NCBI GenBank assembly: GCA_037893245.1
Contig: JBAIAA010000749.1
Location: 868,001-932,000, forward strand
Source of the DNA: Crossaster papposus
Lineage: Eukaryota; Echinodermata; Asteroidea; Velatida; Solasteridae
Reading direction: 5' to 3'
Length of the DNA stretch: 64,000 nt
Position numbers and translations under genes: made by a program
In this document: piece after piece, positions 23,144-35,533 of the stretch
Layout: the number at the start of each line of letters is the position of its first letter
Position numbering within the stretch: the first letter of the stretch is position 1
Notes under the pieces: generated by a model
The model's database searches: none
Told to the model about the DNA's origin: nothing
The model's input: the letters and a program-made list of their open reading frames with translations, nothing else

Positions 23144-23233
23144 CCAAACATTAACATAAGAAGTGGCGATCGCCGGACAAGACAAGACTATCACGTCTAC
23201 CACGAAGACCCCTTCAATGGCGAAATCATCGTG
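23144..23233 (-). CDS. possible further exon, 30 codons
   Basis: A 90-base open stretch between a candidate acceptor (actgctag) and a consensus donor (TTTGG|GTAAGT), phase 0 at both ends. It encodes HDDFAIEGVFVVDVIVLSC followed by PAIATSYVNVW, partly hydrophobic. It lies only 24 bases below the stop codon at 23,257, so it cannot follow that exon as read. It could belong to an alternative transcript or be chance. The plus strand here is also open, so strand is not certain. Confidence 0.25.
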
Positions 23234-23256
23234 CTAGCAGTTGTTCAGATAACCAG

Positions 23257-23670
23257 TCAGTTGTTTCGTACATTAGCTTGCACAATGGTTCCACCATTAG
23301 AGGGGGCCTCGTGGGGATAGGTGACCAATAATTGCCTGAGTGATGAGACACCATTTTTATACTCGTACCACTTGGGGAATGGACGGTGGGTCGATGCCTT
23401 CGCCTCGTATACGCCCAGACTGTCGTCACTAAACTCGACTTGGCCATCTTGTATTGCAAGCTGAAAGTGTCCTTGTGACAAACACAATCGCGTCCAGCGA
23501 CAGCTGCACGAAACCTCAAACTGTCTGTCTGCTGCAGTACAGTTTTCTGTCGGATTTTCACGATCACCAGTATAAGAAAGCGAACACGACGGACAACCAG
23601 ATCTCTGTGAGGTCCTTATAAACTGATTTGTTCCCTCTCGGGTTGTATGAATGTCGAAGTCGACCCAATG
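23257..23670 (-). CDS. unrecognised C-terminal exon with Cys-rich segment
   Basis: One minus-strand frame is open from 23,670 down to a TGA at 23,257-23,259 (137 residues at most), with no usable ATG. This points to a 3' terminal exon. The acceptor is probably one of several AGs between about 23,600 and 23,635. The product has a Cys-rich part (SGCPSCSLSYTGDRENPTEN, then SCSCRW) followed by a hydrophilic globular-looking part with FPKWYEYKNGVSSLRQLL and a stop after VRNN. Codon choice and residue mix look like real coding sequence. A second minus frame (23,226-23,567) is also open but has poor, basic composition and looks like a shadow. I cannot assign a family; a secreted, disulphide-containing protein is possible. 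Confidence 0.5.
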   Translation of the reverse strand, partial: HWVDFDIHTTREGTNQFIRTSQRSGCPSCSLSYTGDRENPTENCTAADRQFEVSCSCRWTRLCLSQGHFQLAIQDGQVEFSDDSLGVYEAKASTHRPFPKWYEYKNGVSSLRQLLVTYPHEAPSNGGTIVQANVRNN

Positions 23671-24159
23671 TCACGTCATTTCCTCCAACAGCAAACCTTT
23701 GGTTTGTGATCAAGTTTCAAAACGGCAGCTCAACAAAATGAGGAATTCGAATTCACTGTGAGCTTCCAGCAGGTTTTCTGAACATTTCTACACAAGTTTC
23801 TATCATTGTATAGCGCAAGTTTCTTTCCGTGTATAGTTACCACAGTAGTTTTGGTCGTTACCAGTCAATATGCCGTATTGAGGTTCGGTGGAAGGCCTTA
23901 AAAGGTGGCTTGACGGTTTTCTGCACATCCGATCGGCAAATTAATGAGCAGATTGTAGTTCAGCTCTGAATACAGGTGAACAAGAACTAAACTGAAAACG
24001 TGCTGTATTATGCTTCAATGTCAACTGGGCATTGCATGGCGTAACTCCACAGTAAAACTTTGCAAGAGAAAAAAAAAATGTTATTTGAAACCCACTTTTT
24101 TAATATTCACAAAGAAGAAAGTAAATTGAGCCAATATAAATGGACTGAGAGTCGCAGAA

Positions 24160-24372
24160 TATAAGTCTATTCCACACAGGTCAGGCACCTGGCTCCGACG
24201 ATAGAGTTGTCTGATGTTTGCGTGGCTAAAATTGACGGCACCACCGACGTTCTGAATTTTGGTTTGACTGCATTGTCAAGTAGCGAAAGAAACGAACCTA
24301 CACCGCTTGTCGCAAATGGTATTCTCTTGAGAACGAATACAAAAATATATATACTCCTGATAAACTAGATCA
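24160..24372 (+). pseudogene. degraded thioredoxin/PDI-like fragment
   Basis: After a possible acceptor (tattccacacag, ending at 24,180), a plus frame reads VRHLAPTIELSDVCVAKIDG and then TTDVLNFG. PDI-family thioredoxin domains have C-K-x-L-A-P-T-x-x-x-L ... V-x-[IV]-A-K-[VI]-D-x-T in this order. Here the CxxC active site is not seen before it, the stretch between the two motifs is shortened, and the frame then drifts into non-family sequence before a TAG near 24,370. It is probably a decayed exon or retrocopy. A live exon with unusual boundaries is less likely. Confidence 0.33.
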
Positions 24373-26041
24373 GATTGCAATAATATTAGAATTCCGCCAG
24401 GCAGAATGAATCTGACATTTTGACAAATACAATGGCCTCAGACGTCAACAAGATGATTTCATTATCGCTGAGTAAAAAAAACCAAGCGGTCCGGAGCCCA
24501 CAATGTGGTCAGCACTCTATAGAGAAAGATTACAAAAATAATCAGATGAAAAATGACTTGATGACATTTCCATGGAATTATCTGATGGAGATAATATTGC
24601 TATGCAGACGATTTTTTGTTAGCTTTATATGTCAGGAGACATCTCCTATATCGGACCAACCCCTAGTGCTCGAATAGGCGGTGTTGTATTACACAGCGTG
24701 TCCTATTGATTGGGAGTCAGTGACATCCACGGCAGCGCCTCTAGTTGCTAGCGCCTGTTAACAAGAATCCATCCTGACATTTTATATGACGATGTGTATA
24801 TTGCGTTGCTTTTATAAAGGACTTTCAAAAGAAGCCAACGGACTAACGATATGACTAGTTTATCTAATTAAAGAATTCTGAAAGCTCGGTAAGACAAATT
24901 TGAGAGCAAAATCAGATAAAGAGGCGCCACATTATAATTTCCACGCATACCTGATGTTGACCGACTACGAACGCATGCTATAGTGTTTCAATATCAGATA
25001 CGATGCTATAGGCTGTAATTTTACTTAAAATGGCTAAAAGCATCATGAGCTGAGATCTAGGCATACAAATTGAGGCAAAACTTTCCACCCACGTCCATGC
25101 CTCCGAGGCAGTGAAAGTAATAGGGAAGGGGTTCTATTTATATGCCAACCTCACTTATGATCACGTTCCCGCCCAAAAAGACAAACATTTTGGATATACT
25201 TTTATTTGTTCGTACCGATTGAGTGTGTTTGCGTGTGGCGTGCATCGAGGACATGTGAGACAAATTGTATTGAAGACAGGAGGGGAATCGTCCTCGATTA
25301 GAAATTATGTATATCAAACTAATATGAAATATGTAATATGTAAAATATGTATATAAAACAATGAGGAAAAAGTCCTCAATTTAGACCTTAACTCAAATGT
25401 CTTAGGCATTCATTATTCAAAATACTACTCAGTTCTCATAGGCCAGTGTAGTGCAGGCAGCAGTCTCAAGTAGTATTTTGTCGTCTTAGGGGACATTAGG
25501 GTAAACATCCGTGCGTGTGGGGTGGTGTTTGTTTTACTATCTTGACGAAGTGTTGACAATTTCAATTTCATAAAAAGGGGGCGTAATGTTAGCGCAAAAG
25601 GAAAAACATTCAAAACGGGTAACTAAACATTGTGAATAAGTTGATAGACGAAAGCGTACAAATAATAGTCAGAAAAACAATATTTTTCCCTGATTGAGCG
25701 ACATATTTTATATGTTGCATATGTGACCGGATTCTCGAAATGAATCTTGGGCGAAAACATTTGTTTCACTTGATTTCTAGTGAGTAAAATACTGCTAAAA
25801 GGCTGAGGTCATATTCATGAAAACCTACAGATCGTTGGTTACAAAAAACCAACAATTATATAATAGTAGGTATAATTGATATTCATGAAACATTACTGTT
25901 ACATTAGGTAACTCTAAAGTTACTATAGTTAGCAACTATAGAACGTTTAATGGCCACCAACGTGGCCATTATGAATTGGGGCAAATGTGAATTAGGAATA
26001 CGGTCTTAATTTAGTTGTCAACTCCAAGTAGACTATAGACA
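24373..26041. other. no gene seen
   Basis: AT-rich, non-repetitive as far as I can see. Small frames (24,420-24,677; 25,111-25,356) show no domain and no splice support. Confidence 0.45.
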
Positions 26042-26045
26042 TTAA

Positions 26046-26434
26046 AGGGATCGTATACGTTTGGTAATTACTCCACAAATTAATGGCAATAACAACTTAC
26101 TTGGTATCAGTAGGCCTACAGCAGCTTTGGATAGTATACTGCATTTTTAGAAACTTTTCACTTCGAAGTACTGCGGTTATGGAAAAATATATCACTTTTT
26201 ATCCCAACAAATTGAATCTGAGAAGCGTTACTGCAGTGACGTTTCTCAGATTGTGTATTTCAATGCAGATTATTCTTCCTGCGTGGACATAACCGCTCCA
26301 GATTTTCGGCAATATCTCAAAATCGCTACCACCTTTTGAAATGAAATTTTTACAGGTTAGTTTTATGGTATGTATCTATAACTATTGGATTGAAACAAAC
26401 AGTGGGTTCCAATTACCAAACGTATACGATCCCT
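26046..26434 (+). mobile_element. M2 element (TTAA-flanked MITE)
   Basis: Full-length copy of the M2 family, 389 bp, with TTAA at 26,042-26,045 and 26,435-26,438. It is the cleanest copy for defining the family ends. Confidence 0.87.
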
Positions 26435-26438
26435 TTAA

Positions 26439-28458
26439 GTATCCTACTATAGGCCTATACAATTATAGTTGGCTTCTAAGTTAGTAAGGTTTCATGCATA
26501 ATGACCCTTGGTTACTACAAAGCTTGGTTACTAGCTTTGGCGACTTGTGATTCGTTTTGTTGGGTTGGGTAACATTATAATTGTCTTTGCTAGTAACCAA
26601 CATGTCAAAACATTCGGTCACTGCACTTCAAAGATTGGAAGTGAGGGTATATATAGTCCGCCCGGCTACAAGGCACGAGGCCAGCTCGTTTAGGGTTGGT
26701 TGGTCATGATGATTTGGTTTATCAATGCATTCATAATGTTCCAACATCAACAGATCATTCCTATCAACGTCGCCGTTGCCGCCGCGTTTTTCCCCATTGA
26801 CGTCATTATGTTTTTGAGTTCCATGGACATTTCTCGCTGCAGAAAGTGTGCTTGTATTTTTGGAAACGAAAGAAATATCAAATTTCTATAGGCCTACGGT
26901 CTCAAAAAGCGAGCGGGACTCGACCCTCAATTTTTTTTCTAACAGAGTGTTATGATAAAACAGCATAAAAGGGTGGAAAAGGTCCTAGGGTAGGTTTGTT
27001 TTTTACACGGATCCGGTTAGCGATCGGTGTGATCCGCCCGTTGGTTCACAATCAAATCCTGCCTAATTGATGAAGGGAACCAGCGGTCGGATCACTGATC
27101 TCGAGCCGGGTCTGTGTGAAGCAAGCAGGCCCTTGGAGCCATTCCGAGACAATCTCCTAATAAGTCGACTCGCGTCACTGTCCGCAAACGCCAGCGAGTT
27201 CTTCCTGCATCAACAACACGGCCTTTTGTCCCGCTAGCTATTTCTGGTCTGGCGCCCGCCCTAGGAAAATACGAACAGAAGAGGACCGGCAGTCCATTGT
27301 CCGTACGGTATCGCGACTGTCCTGGTTACTGTCGTATATCTATCTGCAATATAATGATAAAACCATTGACGTATACCCCAAGAAAACACACACGCACAGC
27401 GCAAACTATACCACCGTAATATTTTGATTGTTCGAGTGTATGTCCAGGAAATATTCTTATTTTTCGGTTGACGTCATCCGTCGTTAAAAAAACCATGCGT
27501 CGTATCAAATTTTGTTTGTTTGTCATCAAATTGTTGATTCTTGAGCTTGTGATGAACATTGTATTCCAAGTTAATAATATATAACTAATATTGTTTTTAA
27601 AACTGTTTTCTGAAGGAAATTAGTATCTTAAACCCAACAACGAAAGAGCACGATGTTCTCGTATATTTCGTTGTGCCGCTGTTTATCTTTGTGTAGTGTG
27701 AAGTAAATACAATGGTGCTTGATCTGTTGTGAATTTCAACGTCTAGTTTCTTCACATCTGCATGCACAATTGTGATACGTTCGACAGTCGTGCACTATTG
27801 TTCATGTCAATGTTTTGCTTATACCGAAGACCAACCAGCACCCGCATCTTGACATCATGGGTTTGTTATGGGGTACCTCTATTGTTCATCCTTCAATTTC
27901 CTTTTATATTGTTCTCATTGTGTTCCTGCATGTGTATAGATATCTCAAAATACATAGCGTTACGTTCATAAACCCCTATATAGATTTCTAAAGAAGAACT
28001 TGTGGGATATACTCTAAACAGTCCTGGGCCATATTTGATTCGAATCAAAGAATGTCCACTTTTTCATTTCCCCTTAACAGAGGCCATTTGGGCTGTGTAC
28101 CTGAATGCATTTTATAAGTTGTGAACTTTTGAATGGGATGGTGCCAGATCATTTGTTTGCATTTCAGCCTCACTTTCAATATTTTAAAAATGTGGCTACA
28201 AACATTAAGTACATGACTGTTTAATCACAAATTTTAACTGATTTGTCAGAGAAGACTGGTAATCATTTGTAATTAAGTTTAGGTCATTTCTATCCACAAG
28301 TACTTCACTTTAAATTCAATATGGTCGACTCGTAAATAAAGCCCATTATTAGTTTGTTTCATTGTCTGCTAGCATCAGACAGGTGGGGCAAGTATTATGA
28401 AGTGGTTGGGATTGAACACTAGGTGGCGCTATTTAGCCTATACATGTAGGTTGGTATT
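26439..28458. other. no gene seen
   Basis: A more CpG-rich patch (26,990-27,330) carries no credible exon. A TATA-like tatatatag at 26,648 has no gene after it. The rest is AT-rich. Confidence 0.45.
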
Positions 28459-28784
28459 ATGCTGCGTTCCAATCGCGTCGTGTTTATCATGTTCACGAGT
28501 TCACGAGTCGTTTAGAATGGCGTTATAATCGCCTGGTAACTCGTGTTCACCAGTGGTGAACTCGAGGTGGAATGTTTTTCTCCGTGTTCACGACACGAAT
28601 GGAATACTCGCGCATGCGTGTTGGTTCACGTACGAGTTCTTGTGCGATAAAAATGTCCTTACCGTACAACCAACTCGATTGTGCGCGTGCGTCTTGGTTA
28701 GTAGCGTTTGGAATGCAACCTACTCGTGAACATGGAGGAATTCACGGTGAACACGATAAACACGACGCAATTGGAACGCAGCAT
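28459..28784 (+). mobile_element. M7 element, second copy
   Basis: Same termini and body as the copy at 7,063. Open frames across it (28,572-28,935) are repeat-derived. Confidence 0.82.
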
Positions 28785-29626
28785 AACTGCCAATAACACG
28801 CGTGTTAGAAACGGGCTTCCAGAGCTACGGCTTCGGCTACTATCAGCATTTTTTCATATAGTGGCAATGGCCGCACACCTAGACAATAATGATAGCCATG
28901 GACAAGAAATCCATATGCGCGCTAGGACTCCTTGACATTAGCGAAGCACGTGACAAGAGCCTTTGTGTAAAACGACATAACTTGTCATTCACCAACACAA
29001 ATAATACGTTACGCTTTCGAAATCAGCTATATCATGCATGCTTTTAATGTGAAAGGAAAAAAAAAAACTTTACATGTTATTACATTATACATGTATTTGG
29101 CTGTAGGCCTATGTTTACACATGCATATTTGTATAGGTGTCGTGTGTTATATCCTTTCTTTTATGGAGGATTTGTCGGAAAAGAAAAAAAATCATTTACA
29201 GAAGGGATGTCAAAGGGGAAGAAAATATGTTGACTACAGATAATCTGTTTCCATTGATGGGCCCGCCCCTGGCACATCTTTGTATACATGGTTTAAGAAT
29301 TGTTATGATATCGACCATTTACTTTACTTGCTTTACATACGTTAATTGATTAAACAACTTCGGGAATTACCTGACAGGCATTGATTTCATGAAGACATTT
29401 TTTGGCCCCTAGCGCATGTACCTGATTTTATGATCAAAACAATGATTTCCTATTGGTTTGCGTGTCATCTTTCCTAAAAGTCAATACATGTCAATACATG
29501 CATCAACGTTTACACACACAAGTTTACGACAGCAATAATCAAGCCGTTAACCTGGATGACTTAATTACTTGCCTACCTAATAATGACTTAAAATTCACTG
29601 TGGGTTTGTGTCCACACACGTCACCC

Positions 29627-29636
29627 TATATATAAA
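29627..29636 (+). promoter_or_regulatory. TATA-box-like site
   Basis: TATATATAAA is followed by a short CpG-rich stretch (29,637-29,830) unlike its AT-rich surroundings. No exon can be tied to it, so it is a candidate only. Confidence 0.18.
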
Positions 29637-29879
29637 CTCGCGTGATAAAGCCGCGTAGAGCCTAGCAGCACGTATTCCGCAAACATCAACGCGAGCGCGA
29701 GAGACATTTTAGAGCGGCCGGACAAAAATCACGCGTTGACGATCGCGAAAAACGAGCTGTTAAACCTCCAAAATAATTATATACCACGCGCGTGTTGTCA
29801 CCGCGTGTGTGTGCGTACGTGTTGCGGTGCGGTTAATAGTCAGCTAAGATTGGTAAAATTGTTCAATTAAACAATAATT

Positions 29880-30520
29880 AAAGGCATGGAATTTGGCTAC
29901 AGTAAGATATTTGCCTATAGGACCATCGCATACAATTATTTGTCCTTAAATCGCATAAACATATAGGTGGAATAACAAGCAATTTTCAAAATTTTCAAAA
30001 TGGCTGCCATTGCATGCTACTGCGCTCTACCTATTTCTTCAAAGGACCAATCCGCGATGGCCCTATAGCCAAATATCTTTCTCATAACATACTCGGACTA
30101 TATGCCATATTTAATGCTTGTATCATCAAAGGCACAATACCCCAAATATTTGCTCAATCTGCCCCACTATAGAGTATGTACTATGTGCATGTAGCGGTGC
30201 GGTGCAGATTAGTGGACAACCATTATATCAACAGGCGTGGAATTTGGCATGTAATCACAGTGTTTTGTGATAAAGATTTGGCTCTAGAGCCATCGCAATA
30301 TGTGTCTTTAGGAGTAGAATAAAAATATGGATAGAATATAAAAAGCAATTAAACAAAAAAAATCCCAAAATGGCTGTCATTGCATGTTATTCTATACCTT
30401 AATTTTTTTCAAAGGTAAAATCTGCTATGGCCCTACATCCAAATATCTTTCATACATAGTACTCTACGATATGTGGGCTTTAGTCATCAAGCGAACACTA
30501 TCAAATTGTGCACCAATCAG
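29880..30520 (+). repeat. dispersed repeat R2, two tandem copies
   Basis: The first copy starts ggcatggaatttggctacag and the second ggcgtggaatttggcatgta. Both continue with caaaatggctg.cattgcatg and the catcaa(a/g)g(c/g)(c/a)aca motif. The second is more diverged. Confidence 0.7.
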
Positions 30521-30849
30521 TCTGATTAAAACAATTCCTTGTGTTTTTGTTGTGATTATAAAATGGTGCAAGTTGACATGACGCGAGGCTATACCCTGTA
30601 GCCTCGTCTTTTTATTAATAGGCATCCATTCTCTGTAGTGACGCGGTCGATAATTTCAAGGGGTTTGGTTTCCTTTTTTTTTTACAGCAAAGCTCGAATA
30701 TTTCATAATTAAAACGAAGAGGTGAAGAGTGGCACCGGTTATTTATACGGCTTGTCTAAAAGCTTGGAATCGTCTTGCCATGAATAGCCAGGGCATCTTG
30801 AAGATATGCTACGTGTGTTTATGTTTGGCCAAACAAATCCTCTGTTTAA

Positions 30850-31207
30850 TTTTTTTTTAAATAAATGTGCGGTGCTTATATAGCGCTTTATCACCAAAGT
30901 CTCAAAGCGCTTAACATTATTACCCCGGTCATTGGGCCCATGAAACGTTCCAAATACCATCTCAGCTCCCTGGGGAGTATACAGCTCAATGCTGCCATTT
31001 CGGCGCAAAGCAGCTAAATCAACCACAATAACCATCTCCGCCCTCCCAGGTATCCATTTACTCCTGGGTGGAGAGAAGCAATGAGTGACAAAGTGCCTTG
31101 CCCAAGGGCACACACACCATAGTCCCAGGCCGGACTCGAACCCACAACCTGTAGCTTTCCCTACAGATTACGAATTTAATGCTCCAGACCACGATACCAC
31201 GGCACTC
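30850..31207 (-). mobile_element. tRNA-derived SINE, full length
   Basis: Read on the minus strand, a tRNA-like head (GAGTGCCGTGGTATCGTGGT, then the B-box GGTTCGAGTCC) precedes a body with gcaaggcactttgtcact, ctgctttgcgccgaaatggc and gggcccaatgaccggggtaa. The LINE-like tail is aagcgctttgag...aaagcgctatataag. It is the longest of three copies (also 52,641 and 63,290). The 124-codon minus frame here is SINE sequence. Confidence 0.88.
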
Positions 31208-31730
31208 AAAGGAGTGGGGCTTTCAGTTTATCACTAACAAATCAATCACGTCCATAATCCTTTTAGATATAAATGCTAACGATATGCAAAATGTGCACTG
31301 TAAGAGAACAAGTGAAAACGCCCCCATTAAATAAAAAAGGTAAGTACAACAAAAATGAATACGGATCATTGCCTAATTTATAATGAAGATATAGTGGCCA
31401 GTCACGTGATAGGGTTTGACTAATAATACTAATAATTGCCCACTTATCTGCTCCTGCACAGACTTATTTCCCTTTTATTGGTTAAGTCCTCCCACGTGAC
31501 CGTTACCTCGATTCACACAGTAATTTGTTTCACTCTTGTCGAAATGTAACAATTTCTTTCGACCTCGTAAGGCAATCAAGAAGTTTGACCGGTGTGATAT
31601 GAATATCAGACTCCTGTGAAATCCGGACTTCTTTTCCCTATTATTGGTTAAACCCTCTCACGTGACCGGTCACTCCTAATTATCATTTATGATTATCATA
31701 AATTAGGCATGCGCAATACCACCAATGAGT

Positions 31731-32214
31731 CCGTATTTTAAAGAGTCTGGAATTTATGCTACACCGGAAAGTTGTATCTGTACATTTCGAATTGACCATT
31801 TGCTTGTGGAATTTAAATAATATCTGGTACACTGACTTGTTCACGTAGCTTGGCACAGTTTGACTTTGTTTATACAGACCAAATACACTGTTGCTATATC
31901 ACGTGATTCGGGGCAAGCTCTTGCATAGTTACGTTAGAGACGCTCGGCACCAATACATTGTTCACAATGGTTGAGAATGGTACAAAGACACCAGACCATT
32001 CCAGAGCCGGGGTTGTTGGCGTAAGGCTTGCCTCGAATCACGTGATATAGCAACAGTGTCTTTGGTGTGGAGAATTTAAATGTAAACTGTGCCAAGCTGT
32101 ATGAACAAGTCAGTGTACCAGATATTATTCAAATTCCACACGCAAATGGTCAATTGGAAATGTACAGATACAATTTTCCGGTGTAGCATGAATTCCAGAC
32201 TCTTTAAAATACGG
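31731..32214. mobile_element. 484-bp foldback element
   Basis: Arms start ccgtattttaaagagtctgg and end with the complement. They include tgctatatcacgtgattcgg and cactgacttgttcac. A shorter copy is at 41,531-41,890. Upstream (31,370-31,700) two diverged copies of ttattggttaa...cacgtgaccg suggest a further related element. Confidence 0.8.
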
Positions 32215-32381
32215 ACAGATTTAGAGATTTATCGTTTTGCCTTACTGCACATTTTGCATTTCATTATCATTTATTATGAAAAGGGTGTTTACCAACCAAC
32301 AAGGGATGTGATTGTTATATAGCGTTCACAGCCTCCAGTATACCAAGGAGAGATTTATAAATTCCTAATAAGCAGGTGCGC

Positions 32382-32956
32382 CATAGACGATGTGCACTCT
32401 GTTTACATCTGTATTCAAATGTGCCCGGCAGTATGCGCACGCATCATTTTTTACATAAATTTGGTTAAGAGATGCCATCAGAGGTCACATAATTCAAAGA
32501 CGATCTGACCTGCGACGTCACTCTTTAAAGGTAGGGTACACCATTGGTAATTGCTTGAATTATAATGAATAGGTGGAATTGGGGGTTGTATTTTATAGTA
32601 AATATCGTTTAACTGGCCTGTCCGAAGTTTTATAATCATGGATGCCGAGAAAAGTACGAAAAACAGCGTTTGTTTTTAACCAGCGTCGAGCAGTTATTCT
32701 TATGTTATTTGTATTTTTTCGTGATCGCCGTCAGAATAATTACAGGATATCTAGCGCAATCATTTTGCTGGATGCCTAGAATTATTATTTACTTTCAGAT
32801 GAGTACGATATTTCTTAATAATTCAGTAGTAAATTATGTCGATATCTGCAAATGGTGTATACGCCTTTTTATGCAAAACACGACGTGTGCGCATACTGCC
32901 GGTTACATTTTAATACAGATGTAAACACGTGACGTCAGAGGGCACATCGTCTATAG
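32382..32956 (+). mobile_element. M5 foldback element carrying M1
   Basis: Long inverted arms: catagacgatgtgcactctg and caaatgtgcccggcagtatg on the left, their complements on the right ending acatcgtctatag. The centre has two TTAA sites in the palindromic core. M1 occupies the second. Confidence 0.8.
32529..32867 (+). mobile_element. M1 element inside M5
   Basis: M1 copy with TTAA at 32,525-32,528 on the left and a decayed right end (ggtgtatacgcctttt). It interrupts the M5 element at 32,382-32,956. Confidence 0.83.
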
Positions 32957-34766
32957 GCTATTATACTGCGTAGGCCTGGCCTCGAGGTAATAAAATGCGT
33001 TTAAAACAGCAACAATTTTCAAAATCTAAAGAATAGTGCTTGACAACTAACATGATGAAGTTTTGAGGGAAAAAAACAGGGACAGGATCAAGGTATTATT
33101 TTGCGTTCTCGTATGAGCTATAAGATTATGAAAAATCAAGCAATCAGTAATGCAATACAATTAATTGCGTAAACCTACGGGACTGTCGCCCTATTGTGCA
33201 ATCAAGTCTTCATATCGTTCATTTAGCTGCTGAACAAAATAAAACCATCTTTTTGTTTTGGATCATACAACAAATAGAAGTCTACAACTTGTTCCATGCA
33301 TACTCATTAGGGATGGAAACTCAGATATACTGCTTCACAAAAGACCCCTGCTGAACATAAGGGCAAGTTTTTCATATTGTTTAATTGCAATAAAGAGATA
33401 ATGATCAGAATTCAGCAGATAGAAATTATAGATTGTCCACGTTGTGTATAGAGCTTCTTGAAATGGCAAAAACAACGTTCCTGAAAAAACCCCAATATGG
33501 CGGGCAGTTCTAATTAGCGATAATTATTGTATAATATTTGAAGTGACAGTATGCCATTTGTCAGTTGTACATTGTTTTATTGTTTAAAGCAGCAATAATA
33601 AATTTAATAAAATAGAATGAATGGTGCTTGACAACTCGTCAGCGTTTTCACGAAGAGACGAATTTGGCCACGGGGAGTTGCCCATTGGTTTTGAGAAAAT
33701 CAGATTTTAAGTTGGTCACTTTATGAAAAAGAGATTTCGCCTATTTGTAAAGCACATATTAACTTATATTTGGTACGTACAGAGAGGTGAGATCTAAGAC
33801 TTTAACAGTATATCTATTAAATAACACTAACAAACTTAATTGACGAGTAATTAATGTAGATATCAATTTGTCTGTTCGTGAAAATTCCAAATCTACGGTG
33901 GTGGCTTTTTTGCCCATAACGCACGAATTTGTCTCTTCGTGAAAACTTAAAAACTAGTTTTAGAGTCATTATTATCTTTACATCAATATACCGGTAAGCT
34001 TTTGAACAATAATGTGGTTGGTTACATTTTGGAGAGTTACGACATGATTTTGCACTAAAACAGAATAATACCACAAGGGAAACTGACTAGGTAAATTTGC
34101 ATTGACTTCTGACTAGCGCCCTCGAACAAAGATATCTCGAAATGCCGTGACGGTCTACAGCTGCAGCTACGGCTAAAACGTCACACAAATCTAGCCGTAC
34201 ATGAAGTTGTCTAGCTCATGCAAAACAAAATGGCGGCAGAACTAACGTTAATTTTGGAGCAAATTTTCGATTAATTTTTTTATTGAGGGTGCATTGAATC
34301 GCAACTAACACACCAATAATTTACGTTCGGAAGAATATTTGAATAAAATGAGATCAGGCCTAATTATATTATTAAAGGTGGATGCAGGCTCCCAAATAAC
34401 TATTTTTGGAGATTAGTTTAGAAGTATTATATTCAAACATCACTTGCACGTGAAAACATCGTTCCTCAACTAAACTATTACTTTAGGAAATAAGGCTGTT
34501 GTAAATCTTTCTGGAATCTTATATTAAAGTGTTAATTATCCACGTTCGATACATAAAGCTTGAAAATAAATAATGATAACAAATGGGGGTTTCAGCATAA
34601 AAAGAAAAGGGCAATACTTGTTATTATCTGTCGGGTGTATACCATGACATACACTGCAAAAATTGTGTTCAGCGACGCGAGTTTTATCAGTTTGAAAAAA
34701 AAAATGTTAAGCACGAGTGTTTAGCCATTGAACATTATGTTTAGGAATTGGACACGTTTACAAACT
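32957..34766. other. no gene seen
   Basis: AT-rich sequence. cgaagagacgaatttg and its complement lie near 33,652 and 33,924, suggesting an old inverted element. The phrase tgcttgacaact occurs at 33,036 and 33,627. Confidence 0.45.
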
Positions 34767-35008
34767 GGGGCCAATTTCATAAAACATGTAAGCAACAAAA
34801 TTTGCTTAGCACAAAAATGTCTTGCTCAGTAAAAATAGTTTACAAGCCAAAACTCCATGTACTTTTCATGCTAAGCAAAAACCAGCTGAATACCAGTAAA
34901 AAACAATAAACATCACCTGAAAATGTGGTTTTTAACCCTGTTTTTGCCAAAGTAGAATTTTCATGCTAAGCACATTTTTGTGCTTACATGTTTTATGAAA
35001 TTGGCCCA
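34767..35008 (+). mobile_element. M8 element
   Basis: Starts GGGGCCAATTTCATAAAACA and ends TTTTATGAAATTGGCCC, with tttgcttagcacaaaaatgt and its complement inside. Confidence 0.8.
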
Positions 35009-35281
35009 TGATAGCAAGAGAAGTGTTGACTCGCTACACAGTTGTTAGTGTATAATAGCAATTGGGTGCTGCGCAGCTACAAACCATTTTTCATCTCTTG
35101 TAAATACGTTTAATTATTTAACTTACGTATACGACACAAGGCGCAAACGTCAAGTCAAGTTTTCTTTACCCGTGTTATATTATGTTGAGACTAGTTATGT
35201 AGAAAATAAAGTATGAATGGATGAGAAAATGAAAGCATTATAATAAAATACAATAACTAAAATATATGGGAAACTGAACCA

Positions 35282-35533
35282 GGGACCAATTTTATGGAGC
35301 TGCTAATCATAACAATTTGCTTCGCACAAACAAATCTTGCTTAGTAAAATCAGGTTACCAGCCAAAACTTCATGTGCTTTTCATGCTAAGCAATTCAAAA
35401 CCAGCTAAATAAATCACTAACAATATACATCACCTGAAAGTTTGGTTTGTAACCCTGGTATTTTTTTTTCAAAAGAAGAATTATCCTGCTGAGCATTTTG
35501 TTGTGCTTAGCAGCTCCATGAAATTGTTACCAG
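35282..35533 (+). mobile_element. M8 element
   Basis: Starts GGGACCAATTTTATGGAGCT and ends AGCTCCATGAAATTGTTACC. The body is shared with the copy 270 bases upstream. Confidence 0.8.

Noticed and set aside
30739-31113. 124-codon minus frame as a gene
   Set aside because: It translates the body of a tRNA-derived SINE.
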